A stretch of 64,000 bases of DNA, from NCBI GenBank assembly GCA_963924555.1, contig OZ004581.1:496001-560000 (forward strand), read 5' to 3'. The notes beneath the pieces are model-generated. The model was not told where the DNA came from and searched no databases. It saw nothing but the letters and a program-made list of their open reading frames with translations. This document shows positions 42,378 through 55,251 of this stretch, in pieces. How positions within the stretch are numbered: position 1 is the stretch's first letter; every line of letters starts with the position of its first letter. Position numbers and translations under genes: made by a program. The DNA is from Crambe crambe (lineage: Eukaryota; Porifera; Demospongiae; Poecilosclerida; Crambeidae).

Positions 42378-43426
42378 ATTCTTTCATAGATAGTATAATT
42401 ATTACCGCCCCGGGATTGGAAACGGAACCAATTCCACGGGCAATCCGTGTTATGGAGTCAACGCGCGCGCGCTTAAATCTAATAATTATTACAGAACATA
42501 CAGTGATAATGTGCAATACATACAGTGCATGGTACTAGTGATGTGATGGACTCTTCTTCCTCTCCTTATTCATCAGTCGAGGAGGCTACTACACAATAAT
42601 TATACTACACAATATAATAATTACTTTCTGGCTCAGATAGATTTGCATGCACAAGTAAGTGATCACAAAAATTGATGCAGAGTTGCTAATAATATAATAT
42701 TATACCATCAAAATTGTCAATGAACTTCAATGCCAAGATGCAGTCATCAGAGTTACCAACACAATTTTGCTGGAATCAATCCGGCACAGTTACTAGAGAG
42801 ACACAGGAGCTGCAATGCCGGAACAATTTTTAGGGTCATGTTGCAATCTATAAATGATATTGACACTATTGATCATTTTAATACTGGCATGAACTGTGGA
42901 GTGACCGGGATATCTGGAATGGAGTGCAGCAGTGGAGGTTACATGACCATTACTTTCTTGTACATAGCCGATGCTTCCTTCCTCCCATGAGTGCTCTAAG
43001 TAATTGGTTTATATCTTCACCATTAATGCAGTAACATGCATCTAATGCCACTCATTCTATAAAAGAAGGATGACTCTACTCACAAAACTAGATAATAAGC
43101 ACAAACCTAAGTTATGAAGACTACCATTCCCCCGACAAATTTTCTTCTAGTTTTCTATATCGCTAAAGTGTGGAATTTAGCCATTATACTAGTAGGAATA
43201 ATTGAAATTGTGGATGCAAATTATAAATACTAACCGCCGCTTCCAGTTTCCCTGTGAAAGAGCAGCCACACGCCTCCTAGCGGACCGCTGCAGCCCGTTG
43301 CTACCCACGTAACTAGGTAAGTATCTTGGTCGCAAACCATAACACGGAGTGCCCGCGGAATTTTCAATTAGCCTATGCTACCGTTTCCAATCCCGGGGCG
43401 GTAATATACTATCTATGATTCTTTCA
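42378..43426. mobile_element. Non-autonomous TIR element, about 1.03 kb, possible hAT class
   Basis: Inverted ends of about 40 bp (CATAGATAGTATA...ACCGCCCCGGGATTGG) are bracketed by the direct repeat ATTCTTTCA at 42378-42386 and 43418-43426. Depending on where the ends are drawn the duplication is 7-9 bp, which fits hAT. The interior has no recognisable protein. Confidence 0.7.
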
Positions 43427-43427
43427 A

Positions 43428-44568
43428 GTGCTGTCATGCCATATTTGGTCCTGCTAGATTTGGTCCATGAGGACAAGATATGGCAGCCATATTTTGTCCG
43501 GACAAAATATGGCAGCCATATTTTGTCCTCATGGACCAAATCTGGTTACAATATTTGGTCCCCTCTTGCCATATTTTGTCCCCCAATAATTATCCCCTTA
43601 TTTTTTGTCCAGACCTATTGCACTTTCATCCAGAAAATCATAGCTACATGTAAGCAGTTATATTTTGCTCGGACAAAATATAACTGCTATAGCTACATTC
43701 TGTCCAGGAGACTCTATATAATGCTCAGACATTTTTTTATCTGGATGATTACAAATAGCAGCTAGCTATCAGTTAAATCACATGCACATTATAAAGTAAC
43801 TAAGTTTTGCAGCAGCTATTTCTGCAATAAATGCAAGGCATTATCATGTGAGATTCAGTTAGCTATTCTACCGATGGCATGTGCAAACTTTATGAGTGAA
43901 ATTTATTGTACAAACATTTTAATTTTAACTTGTACCCTTCATAAAAGACATGGCTAGTTAGCTACTCAATTGAATTCTTGGAACTGAGACAGGATCCACC
44001 GCCCCGCAAAAAAAAGCGGGCCTGGGTATGAGGCTAGAACCATGGATGTATGAATTCTGAAGACTTCTGCTAATGTATGGCTATTAGCTAGATTAGCTAG
44101 CTAACTAGCTAACTAGCTATCTAGCTAGATATATGCTTGTTGTTGTTGTTGTTGTTGTTGTTGTATGACCCTACAACTTGTATTGGAAGCTGATATGGCT
44201 ACTTTATAATTATACAGACAAAATATGGCTGCCGTACGTATTTTGTCCCACTGGACAATATAATGATAATTTGGTCCCCTCCAGAGCACAGATGATAAAA
44301 AACAGAGTTGGTATGGAGGGGTTTAACTTGTAGGTTGAACAAACTGTTGTGATAGCTGACTGTGTTACCAAGACTGAGACTGCATGCAGTGATCCATAGC
44401 TAGTAGCTATTAAAGCTAATGCATGCAAAGAGGTCAATCAGGGAAAAGATAGCACAGTTTATGAAGAGAGGCTTTGTTGTCAAGAGGACAATTCTGGACA
44501 AAAAATTGCAAATTTTTCGTCCGCCCCGGACAAAATATTTCCCCGGACCAAATATTTCATGACAGTGC
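43428..44568. mobile_element. Non-autonomous TIR element rich in ATTTTGTCC/GGACAAAAT repeats
   Basis: The ends TGTCATG...ATATTTGGTCC are inverted, flanked by GTGC at 43428-43431 and 44565-44568 (a possible 4-bp target duplication). The subterminal regions repeat ATTTTGTCC and GGACAAAATATGG in both orientations. The right flank continues into the death-domain pseudogene. The reading frames inside are products of the repeats. Confidence 0.65.
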
Positions 44569-45400
44569 AACCTTCAGAAATAGCCAAGAAGGTTCATACT
44601 CTTCATCGCTTCTGTCCATCTAAGCTGTAAAACTCTGCTCATATTTCTGGAGTGGTCTGCTTCGAATTTATCAATGTTAGCTTCCTTGAGCCGAGCTGAG
44701 TACTTCTTAGCTGACAGGTTCTTGAGGCAATGCAAGGCTACTTCCCTCAGGTTAATAAATTCATGAACTCATTGACTATCTACCTTATATTAATACATAT
44801 ATTCATGTGTCTGTCGAAGAACTTGACACTGCAGGCGCTATTATACGATAGTAGCTTGTAGATCCTTGTGCATATAGAGAGCCATGCTGCTGGAATGGGG
44901 ATCTCTTCAAAGTGATGATCGCTGTCAAAATATCTTTCATATCATTTCTATTATCATCTCCTTCGTACCAAATATTAATAGGCTCATCTTTAGGGAAGAA
45001 AAGAGTGCCATTCTTATACACATCCATTTCCTCAACTTTTAAAAAGTTCTTCTTCACCTCATCTAGGTGTGTAATTTGGATATTTCTGTATAGAAGATTC
45101 CTCTTTAGCATCTTTCCAAATTTTTGAATTCCTCAAGATCATTGTCTTCAGCTGGATCCTTGGTGGTAGCTATTTGTAGGAAGAGGTGACATCATCTTGT
45201 CTCTCTTGTTCTTTTTATGTACACGTGAAGGACCTGAAGAAGCTGACTGATTTTTTTTTGCAAGGATTGATCTGACTTCTTTTCTTGTTGACCATGGCTC
45301 TCTAGTAGTTGTTTGAGCAAGCTATCTTCTTTCATGAAGCCCTTCAGTCTGGACCACTCGGATTTTGCAATTGCTTGTCGACTCCTGTGCTAGGTGAAAT
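44569..45400 (-). pseudogene. ROCO/death-domain pseudogene
   Basis: In the minus direction, 45,390-45,230 resembles the linker after the P-loop of gene I (LKGFMKEDSLLKQLLE against LKGFVEEDSFLTHLLE). Next, 45,111-44,803 resembles its G4-to-COR region (THLDE, then YKNGTLFFP), and 44,755-44,569 is a decayed copy of the final death domain of gene A. Most of the GTPase domain is deleted, several frames are broken, and the adjacent transposon cuts off the 3' end. Confidence 0.7.
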
Positions 45401-45409
45401 CTTTAATTT

Positions 45410-46117
45410 ACATCCAGAGAACAAATATTCAAATATCTCCCACCAAGCATTTTATCGTAGTTAACTTTCCTGATTGAGCATGCTTTATAAACTTCTGTGT
45501 GTTGTGTATTACCTTGGGGCATATATATATATATATGGATCTGTGAATCCCCTCATTTTGCACATGCGTAGAAGATATTGCATAGGTACTATCTGCCCTG
45601 TGCCCTAATAGGGTCTTAGTTATGGAGGGTTTCTCCTTAGCTATAAGTTATAGGGCCTTACTAATAAATTTTTCATTGAGGGACCAAGCTGACACAGGAA
45701 GCAGCCAGAAGAAAATCTGACTGGAGGGCAACACATGATGTGATATACATGCTTGTGGGTGCATGATAAATGAGTCAACTCCTAGCCTCCTGTTGACAAG
45801 ATATCAATGATCAAAGGCATGCTCTATGATGGATAAAACCAAATAGCTAGTTACCCTATTATAGATAAAAATCAAACATCAGAATAAGTTACTATAGCTA
45901 TTCACTTACCAATGGGCTTTGTGGAGGCTTAGCTAGCTATATATCTATAGCTACATACAGCAAGCAATCATAATGATAAGGGAGTCAAAATATAGCCCAG
46001 GTTGTTCAGGGCTTTTCTTTTTATTTTTAGCTAGCTTATTCCCCTCTACTATATGTAATAGGTACTCAAAATGAAATTGAAAGGTCAAAAATGAAACCGT
46101 ATACAACACTAGTCGTG
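45410..46117. other. Intergenic DNA with leftover promoter-like and exon fragments
   Basis: A CACATGCGTAGAAGAT block near 45,562 resembles the region upstream of gene H (57,516). A shortened linker exon related to gene B exon 17095-17039 lies near 45,915. No intact gene is seen. Confidence 0.45.
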
Positions 46118-48282
46118 TTAGCTACTTTGTATAGTCAGTTTAAGAGCAATGTCACCAAAACCAGCACGATTAATGGCAGACTTGAGAGCTTCTAGTGTAG
46201 CAAAGTCTTTACTTCCTCTAGCATCACCAGGAGCCCAATGTGACCAAGACTCAAGCATGTTACTAAGATAGGAACGTGGGGCATTAGTCAGAAGTAAGGG
46301 TTTTGCTTGGATATTCTGAATTTCATATTTCTTGAATCCTAATGCCAAACCTATATCCTCCCAACTGGCAGAAGCAGGAATCAGCTGTTCATAGAGACGC
46401 CCATGATGATGTGATTCAATACGGGTAGATCCAACTGCAGAGAAAGGAGCTAGCTAATCTGTCCTTCTTTAGGCCACACAAACTAAATTTGCTATCTATC
46501 GTCACAAAATTTTCAAATTTCCATGAGAGAGGGAGGTCAATATTCAATATCAGCTTTATTCCACTTTGGATAACCAAGCCTACTTAAATCTTAAGGGCAA
46601 AAATACTGGACCAATTTTTTGGTTTTTGTCAGAAATGCCTCATCAAAATTCAACATTTTGCTGACAAAATTGTATGAGGGAGGTGACAATAAACTGCAGT
46701 ATTTAGTTTGCTTGGCCTTGAATAAAGTGAAGTCAGAGTAGCTTTTTACCAAGCCATGCAAGTCATATGATAAAATAGTCTTAGCACACATTTTACCTGA
46801 CTGTTCACTTCTGCCAGAGGTTTGCCATTTGGTAAGCTTAGGCTCCTCATGCTATGTGTATAATAAAGCATGGTTAATAGTTAGGCTGAGCTATAAGTTA
46901 AGAGAAGTGCATATACCTTTCCTCCATCAGGCTTGGAAGGGGTTTGCTCTAAAGAATGAAATCACTTTATTATGATTATAAATAACTTATTGAGCTCCAA
47001 TAGCTATAGCTAGTGCATAGCATCAACAAGGACATCTCAAACTGATTAGCTATCCATCAGGATTTATTCAAAAGCTGTATGCTAAGAGTGTTACATATCT
47101 AGCTAATAGGGTACAGGAATTTACACAATCAATATACACATTTTACCTGACTGTTCACTTCTGCAGCCTTCTGTAAGCCGCTCCTCATGCTATGTATTGT
47201 GGTTAAGTAGTATATAAGCTATCATAAAGAGAAGTAATACCTTTTCTGCATGCTTGGAAGGGGTTTGCTCTAAAAAAAAAAGAAATTACTTTATTATTAT
47301 GATATCTCATTGAGCTGTTATTACTGTTTTCTTCCTGTAAATCCATAATAACATCCACTCCAACATCAGAAATTCCATACCCTTTTAATTTTTCTTCTGA
47401 AAGTTTCATGAAAAGTAGACCAGGAATCTTCTTTTCTAAATAGTATAGCTACATATTATTATACTGTACAAATTATTAGCTATAAAATGATCACTGGCTG
47501 CAATGTACATAGGGGAAATTTATCTTATTCACTTGTAAAAAAACCCAAAAGCCCACAAAAGAGCTAATGAAATTCACTCAGGCTATACCTCCCTATATTA
47601 ATATAGCTACTAACCTCCAATAATATCACAATCCTCTTGTGGCACATGTTTTTGGAACAACCAGCTTGCAAATTCAGCTGGACTGAAATCCTTAGAAAAT
47701 TCCCCCATTTCTAAAAAAATATGTGATGGCTATAATTGAATACCCAGAGCTATATAGCTACCTTTGTTTGGAGGTGGCACAGGGGAAGTAGCAAGCCCTG
47801 AAACACAAGTTAAAAGTTCAATGGTTAATGCATATAGTTATTCATTTTGCCATGATAAGCGGCCTTTCAGAACTATATACAGCTAGAATTCCAATTGCTG
47901 GATAACTACCTAGCTATGGCTATATCAAGCTACCTGATGGTGTGTTAATGCTTGCAGCTGGAGACACTGAGGTTCCATGATATTCTCTATCGAGAATGTC
48001 TACAATATCTCCATACACTCTTGGGTTCAGACGCATGTGGTTGACAAACAGGTGGTAATTGTCACGGTTAAGTGAGACTTTATCTCTGATTGCAGTCACC
48101 AGTTTCCCGACCTTGTCAGTAGCAGATAGCATTGACTTTGGCTCATTTATTTCGTCATAAAGCTCTTTCTTGATGATTCCTCGCTGATGAAGAAATAGTG
48201 CAATCTCTCTGTCAGACTTCAGAGCAATCTTCAGCTTCCCTTCACAGTTGACTATAGTGGAATACTCCTTGGACTCGGCCAT
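46118..48282 (-). CDS. Gene G: CARD-SAM-death domain adaptor-like protein
   Basis: Exons: 48282-47934, 47797-47762, 47710-47615, 47435-47325, 47269-47241, 47189-47147, 46948-46917, 46851-46797, 46434-46118. They total 1,068 bases, or 355 residues, in frame. Order: CARD-like domain (residues 1 to about 110; VGKLVTAIRDKVSLNRDNYH), SAM (about 130-198), linkers made of duplicated small exons (QTPSK then HEE...SEQSG, each twice), and a C-terminal death domain (LGFKKYEIQNIQAKPLLL; SWSHWAPGD). The death domain is the intact version of the disabled gene B exon. There is no catalytic motif, so an adaptor role is inferred. The gene lies 253 bp downstream of the gene I stop on the same strand. The CARD is the sister of that in gene E. 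Confidence 0.75.
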
Positions 48283-48306
48283 TTTAGGCCACGCCCGGCA
48301 AGGCGT

Positions 48307-48319
48307 GCACATGCGCAAT
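48307..48319. promoter_or_regulatory. NRF1-like motif upstream of gene G
   Basis: TGCACATGCGCA lies about 25 bases upstream of the gene G ATG, differing by one base from the GCGCATGCGC core. Confidence 0.45.
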
Positions 48320-48357
48320 GGTTGGATCCTCACTATTACACAATCAAGTCACATAAC

Positions 48358-51300
48358 TAGTAGGGTCTACCCCTTATCTCAATACTATAATGGTACATTT
48401 ATGCATGGCACATAATATCATTATAACAAAACTTTCATTACAAGTTATCAATTTAGACACATTTTTGATAAAAAATACAAACTTTCACTAATAACTATAT
48501 ATAGTTGCAACTTAGTAGTATTGCCATTGTGTGTGCTAGTAGTTGAAGAAGTGCACATGTTTCTGGAGCTGATTGGAGCATGTTGGAGTCTGCACGTACT
48601 CCTTCCCATCAGCAAAGCCTTCCTCCGTGTAGACGTAATCATTGGCCAGCGCTTGATTGATAAGCAGCTGAAAGTCGGTATGGAGACTTGTACATGTTGC
48701 TTTTTTGCACAGGACTTTGCAAACTTCGGTTATGAACCATGACCCCTTGTAGCGATCTCGGTACGACTTGTTCCCACCAACGGTGGCATAGCACATGTAG
48801 AAGTGTGTGCGTCCAGTCGTATGCGCACGAGGTACTACACTTGCTGCATCTGCATCTGCTTCTACTCGGAGGTCACCTATCCTACCACCTTGGCAAGCTT
48901 GGATGAAGAATATTTTTGGCTTGCCTAACAGCAGCTCACTGTCTCCAGTCATCTCTTCTATCAACCGTATCTCGACTGTATTGCTATCTGAACAAATAAT
49001 CTTTCCTTCCTTGCCATGGGAGAGTATGCAGCAGATAAACGAGTCATTTGCAACTCTAGTCTTGGCTTTCTTATTGCTCTCCAACAAAAGCTCATCGATA
49101 CGAGAGAACAACTCGATGGTTTCTTTCCTTTTGAGATTATGGTATATCTTGACACGATAGCCCAGAAAAAGCAAAGTTCTGACAAGATTATCTTCATCTC
49201 GATCGGTTCCGTGCCGTGTAGAAGGTGCATTTTTGTTTTCAAGTTTCTCGAATACCTTGTTATTGATGATCCACGCTACACCATGTTTACTGGATGTCAT
49301 AGGGTAGTATCCTTCCTTATACTTGTGTTGGTTGATGGGTTCTGGATCCATTTTGGTGAGTTCGTCATCATTGTCGTGGAGCTTGAGTGTTGGAACGAAG
49401 GAACCTCTGTCCCAAGCCTCGTAGTAATCCACTCCCTTGTCAACACTAGGCTCTCTACCACTCAGCCGCAATGGCCTACCCTTTTTACCTGGAGAAACAC
49501 AATATATAAACACAAAATATAAGACTTCAAAGAGAAAGAGTGTACTCCAGCTTGGTAAGCCCCAGAGTCAAATGCTCTATACGGTCTGAGCAGAAATGTA
49601 AACAAAAATAAGGGGGGAAATTACCACTACAACTGTTCTCAATGATATTCACTACTAACACATCAATGATTAATATTAAGTTTATGTAATAGGTGTTGGG
49701 ATAACCATTTTCTACTAGCTAATTGCCATACGTAATGTTTTCCCCTAAAAAATTGATGAAGAAGGGCTAAGGAAGTGTCACAGTGTGCACTATAATTATA
49801 CACGATGCACTTACTCAACTCATAATACTGATGGAGTATAACATAATAACTGTGTTAGAGTTCAGGGTTCAGAGTTCATGACCTTACAATTTATCAGTGA
49901 AGTAGCTCTATTATTGACCCCAGGCCCTTCTTTTAATTTGACTTTCATAATGGCCTGGGGACGAGGCTAGCTCTATCATACAGTACTCAATTGGTACCTG
50001 CTGTAGCTGAAGGACTTGCACAACCAGAGTTAGCTATTGGGTGATTAATAGATTTCATAATAGTTGTAACGATTACTTCAAGCCACTTTTTACGTACCTG
50101 CTTTTTTCTTTTCCTTCATTTCTTCCTGCAGGGTCATAATGGTGTCCAGTCCAATTGGGCCAATGTCATCAATTTTATATCTCTCTAATTTTTCCTCTGT
50201 CAGACTCATGAAGAGGCGACCAGAAATCCCTGAATCTGAGATGGGAAGCCGAAAAAGTTAAAGCTTGAAGTACACTCACTATAAACTGACCTCTGATGAT
50301 GTTGCAATCGTCTTTAGGCACATGTTTAGACTGCAGCCACAGAGCTAGTTCAGCTGCACTCAAGTTTTCTGAGAATTCTTTCACCTCTATAGTACATAAT
50401 AAAAGGGTTTGTAAACAACTTTTAAAATAAAAAGCTGTTTGTGAGGCTTTTATGCATTTATTATTAAACTCTTTCATTTCTGTAGAAAAGGGTTTATAAA
50501 GCAAAATTAATATGCTGTACCTAAATGGAAAGAAATTATGTTCGTGAGGGAATTTTTTGTGCTACTCAAGTAATGGCCATTATTATCTTTTGCCCAAAAA
50601 CCCCCTCAAAGATTTCCCTCTAAAAAAAATAATTTTCTTGCTATGATGGTATTGTAGTTCTTCTGTCTGCACGTACCAGGCTCATCTGGTGGTACTGCTG
50701 AAGCATCAGACTCAACCTGCTGTTTCAAAGGAATTCATGTCATACCAATTCAATTAGCAACCATTAACGGATTACCTGTGAAGTACTTAGAGAGGTTTCA
50801 ACATCAGCTGTGTGGAAAAAAAAATTGATGTGCATAATTATTATGAGCTGGCATAGAATTCCCAAATATAAGTGTGTGCTATTTTTAGAACTATTATCTG
50901 CCTGAGGGTTATTAGTACACAAGGTGGAGTCCCAGGGACTTTTCTAAGGTGGTGTGGTTGGTATTGATAGTAGTGTATTCCTTAAACAGAACTGGTAGTA
51001 ACCAACACCCAACTGAAAGCATTATTTTTAAGTACCTGGTATTGGCCTCAAGTCTTCTTGCAGTGTGATGATGGTATCCATCCCAACTGGTGTCAAATCA
51101 ATCTTGTATCTCCCTTTCAACTTTACCTCAGTTAAACTCATGAAGAGTTGACCAGAAATACCGGCACCTTTGTAAAAAGATGTCAAATCAAAAACAAATA
51201 TAAGCAACAGGGTAAGGCACCCCATTGTGGTCACAGGTGTGACTGTTAAGGAAATCATAGTTAGTAGCTATGAGTTATTTACATAGTTTGCAACCTTGAA

Positions 51301-51450
51301 AGTGCAAGCCAAGTATGTATAGACTCAAGTTGTTTGGCTTCTAAAATTTGGACACATGAGAGCAGATGGTGAATGATCAAGGGGCAAGGTGAGTGCAAAT
51401 AGACTTTAGTTGAGAATAGTAATGATAATTCCAGTCAGAATTAGATTACT
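48358..51450. repeat. Segmental duplication, copy 2
   Basis: This is the partner of 27,475-30,530. Here the duplicated block continues upstream into the missing SAM half (51,600-51,505) and the ROCO exon of gene I, which shows that copy 1 is the truncated one. Confidence 0.9.
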
Positions 51451-54400
51451 ATCGCTAGGAAGCAGAGCTTGAGAATAGCATCACTGTGCTATTATGATAT
51501 GTACCTTTGATCTTGTCACAATCACCCTTTGGGACATGTTTCAATAGCAGCCACTGTGCGAGCTCATCTGGGCTTAAATCCTTGGAGAATTCCTTCACCT
51601 CTGTATGTATGTATGTGACACATGAAGCAATGGCTTTTGGATAATCATGTTGAAAAAGGTCTTGCACTGACACCTACCGGATAGAATTTCCACAGTAGAG
51701 AAATCGATCTCAGATTCAGCCTGTTGTAATTATAATGAAAGAATATTAGTCTGTAGTATTAATCATGTCACTGGTCAGTCATCCACATCAGACTCATTTA
51801 CACCTTTATTCACACTCATTCATATATTTGAACCTTGACACTCATTAGCAGTAATCATACACCCTGGGTATAAAAGAGGTGTGCTTTGCTATCTCTCTGG
51901 TATATCTCTATGAAGGACAAGGAAAAAGGTGTCCTGATTAGAAAGGTGTCCCCATTTCAAGGGGGGGGATAGTGGGACACAAGTGTCTTCTATAGTTTAG
52001 GTTGAATTGTAGTAAAGTGTGTCCTGGTTTAAGGACCCCACATTCACAGCTACACAATTACCTGCGACAAAGATTTAGCTCTGACTTCAACCTCCTGAAA
52101 CCACACCCTCTGAGACTCTGTCAAATCAAGGATTCGCTGATTGACCTGACACTTCAAGAAATCCTCATCGCCTTTCCGCAGAGCAAGGTGTTCTTTCACT
52201 GCATGACCAGAGTCGTGTATGCACTCAAATCCGAACTTGTACTGCAGTGAGTTTGACTTGTAATCCATATGCGGAGCAAGGGTATCCAGAGACGACTCGA
52301 TCCTCTCACGTATGGTAGAACATATTTCTTTATTTGGGATACTGCAGCGAGGACCTCGTGAAAGTGCAATTGCAATGTACGAAGGACGTGAGATCAAAAC
52401 AACTTGGTTCGTCTTGTAGGAGAACTTGATCATGTTCTTACAGATTTTTTCATCTTCGGTCAATTCCCACTGGAAGGTAAAATCAGTGATCATGTGGGAA
52501 AATATGCCTACAGGCATGTAGCCACAGTCGTATTGCAACATCAAAGGAGCTGGATTGTTCTTGGAGGTTACGATGGAGTTCAATTCGGTCTTCAATTCTG
52601 CAGCTGTCGCACTCTTCAGGGCACAAGGCATGAAGTAGGTTTTCTTTCCAGTGGATTTGGAGGAGATAACTATCAAAATCTTGAGGTGTTCGAGAAGCTT
52701 CACTAACTGATCCAGTGGAAGTTCGTTGGACTCATCACTGCATGGCTGCATGGCACATCGGAGATCTTCATCAGAAAACATCCCTCTTTCTTTAAACTTC
52801 TCTATGATACCAGGACCGGTTCTGGTAGGGTCACTGAAAGTGTGCGCAATCAACTGTGTGATACCATCATAGATGACTTGCACATCACAGAAGATTTTGT
52901 CTTCGACACCTTTCACTCCAGGATAATAAAAGATCAGCCCCATGCAGTGATGCAAGAACCAAAGAGCTTCTTTCAACTCTGTGGGATCGATTCCAAGTTT
53001 GCCTGCTTGCTCTTTACAATCTTCCAGAAACATTATACGCCTTCTTGATGCACTGTTGATGTTCTTGCGCATGTAGAGACTCAATATCAGCCAGGCTGCT
53101 GGAATGGTGATCTCTTGGAAGTGATGGTTGATTATCTTTGCCAAGATATTCTTGATGTTCTTTTTCTCACTATCGAGACCTTTGAAGTTATCCACTGCTA
53201 AAATAGGCTCATTTCTTGCGGGAAATAGTAGAGTACCATCCTTATAAAGGCTCATATTCTCGACTCGTTCCTTCAAGAATTTCTGCTTCTCCAATAACTC
53301 CTTCTTGCTCTTCAACTCATCCAAGTGTGTTCCCACAAAGAGTGCTCTGGAACGAATTGGAAATTTCCTGCACATGCTCTCAGTGGAATCCTGTGAAGAA
53401 ACACTGCACGTATCTCTGATACTGGGATCACTGAAGCTGGCAATGCTTGCAAGGACTTGAAATAGACTTTCCTCGACAGTAATCATCGACTCTTCCTCTT
53501 CTTCTTCAAGTGTGTACTCACCATCGCTATCGATGGAAGCCAATTTGAAAGGCTTATCCAACGGGTCATTCAGTCGATGATAAAGGAGGTAGAGGGAAGG
53601 TCCCATGATTAGGGAAGAAAACATATCGTAGAACTCAGGCTTACCACCAGTGTCGGTATTGATCAAAAGAATGAGATGATCAAGATCTCTCAACAGACTC
53701 TTGATGTCGTTCACCTCTCTTTCCCTGGCATCTTGAGGGAGGGCTAACAATTCTTGAATTGTCTTCCTTTTTACAAGTGTGTGTGCTTTTTTATCTGGCG
53801 AAGAATCAGAGGCAAGTGGTTTCGCTGTGGGCTCTGATGATGATGATGAGGTAATATCTGCTGCATCTTTTTGAACAGCTTCCAATAGATGAGTGAGGAA
53901 GCTGTCTTCCTCCACAAAGCCCTTTAGTTTGAGCCACTGGAACGAATTCGGATCCTCAGGATCGACTGAGATTGCTGCCAAATCTGAGCACAAGCTCCGT
54001 GCAGTGATGACTTTTGCTTGCTCAGCAGCGTCTGGGCTGGATGCCGAAACTGATCTCTTGAGTTCCAGGAGATTCATAATGTCTCCCATCAGTCGTTTGA
54101 TCGTAGATGACTTTCCTGACCGAGGGAGGCCAACATGGACAAGCCTAGCCATCTTTATTTTCACAGCGATTTTTTCTTTGATGGCTTTGTAATAAACTTC
54201 CCTGTGTCGTGCATCATCTTGAGATACAGCACCTGCATAATCATGAGTTATGCTATTAGTATGTATGTCCTAGCCGCAGTTGTATGTAAACTCTATCTTG
54301 CACACTACTGCAACACAATAGAGAGTTTACTTATCAGCACAGGTACACACTTGTATGGCACTGCTCAATGCAGACTTATACATGCTCACCACATAAAAGA

Positions 54401-55009
54401 CACATCAAAGTCAGTGTAACCTCATGAGTTTGTTAGCATTAGCTACTTCACTACACAATTTTATTCTTGAATCTGTGGACTTGTTATGGAGCATAAGCAC
54501 AGCTATGTACAGCCAATTCATAGGCGGCTGAAGGTGGGGGTTCAGGGGGCTCTAGTCCCCCAACTTTTGAAGTGCCTACATACTAACCTGCATGACAATT
54601 AAAGCACTTTTTGGTAAATTATTTTCGTAGATAGCTAGTATAGTATAATGGGATCACATTAGCTACATACTAAAATCACGAGCCCCCCCCTCCATCTTTG
54701 AAATAATTATATATGCACCAGAGTCCAGAATTCTCCCTACTTTATAGTAGTCTTGGTTTATTGGACTCTGGGCTTGCCTGCCCGCAAGAGAATAGTGGCT
54801 GCATGCCGTAGGAAAATGTTTTTCGGTGGTGGCGAATTTGAATCCCTAAAGAACCAGCAGTAATTCATTAGTAACTAGCTATTAAGACCAGCTCTTCTGG
54901 AGCTAGCTAGCTCCCTCTTCTTCCTCTATCTCTGCTTTAGTTTACCTGTCTTAGGATCCTGTAGATGCGGGATATTGCTTGCACCTTGAATGGCAACGGG
55001 CCAAGCCAT
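48536..55009 (-). CDS. Gene I: ROCO GTPase-SAM-SAM-caspase fusion
   Basis: Exons: 55009-54946, 54232-52062, 51720-51678, 51600-51505, 51167-51036, 50807-50776, 50719-50677, 50386-50291, 50235-50098, 50033-49998, 49488-48536. They total 3,804 bases, or 1,267 residues, in frame. Residues 45 to about 380 are a Ras-like/ROC GTPase: P-loop GLPRSGKS (56-63), switch DTGGKPEFYD (about 215-224) and a G4-like THLDE (about 323-327). A COR-like region follows (WLILSLYMRK; ALWFLHHCMGLIFYYP). Two SAM domains come next, then a caspase with RHGTDRDED, LSHG, FFIQACQGG and KGSWFI, so the catalytic residues are all present. Inferred: nucleotide-controlled, SAM-assisted clustering would bring caspase units together in one chain. 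The alternative is two genes, ROCO and SAM-caspase. Against that, the joining introns keep frame and no second promoter is evident. Confidence 0.72.
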
Positions 55010-55095
55010 TCGGTTCTCTTGGTTACAGGCCTGCTGACAAATTTTATGGGAGTAGAAAGCAGCACTAGTAATTTATTTACAAGCCACCAGGAATT

Positions 55096-55107
55096 TGCGC
55101 ATGCGTG
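55096..55107. promoter_or_regulatory. NRF1-like palindrome upstream of gene I
   Basis: TGCGCATGCGTG lies about 87 bases upstream of the proposed gene I ATG, supporting 55,009 as the true 5' end. Confidence 0.45.
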
Positions 55108-55251
55108 AATGAATTTCAAAAAAAAAAAAAAAAAATATTGGAAGCGTCATCCGGCAATTCCTGCCATGCCCCGAAAAAAAAAAAAAAAAAAAAAAATTGA
55201 CGTAATAAGCGAAGGTATAATTATATTTACGTAATGACATTATACAAGACA

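Noticed and set aside
42730..42990. Plus-strand frame of 86 codons inside a TIR element
   Set aside because: No recognisable motif, no splice context and no related copy in the window.
43349..43765. Plus-strand frame of 138 codons
   Set aside because: It spans the border of two transposable elements and mostly translates the ATTTTGTCC repeat.
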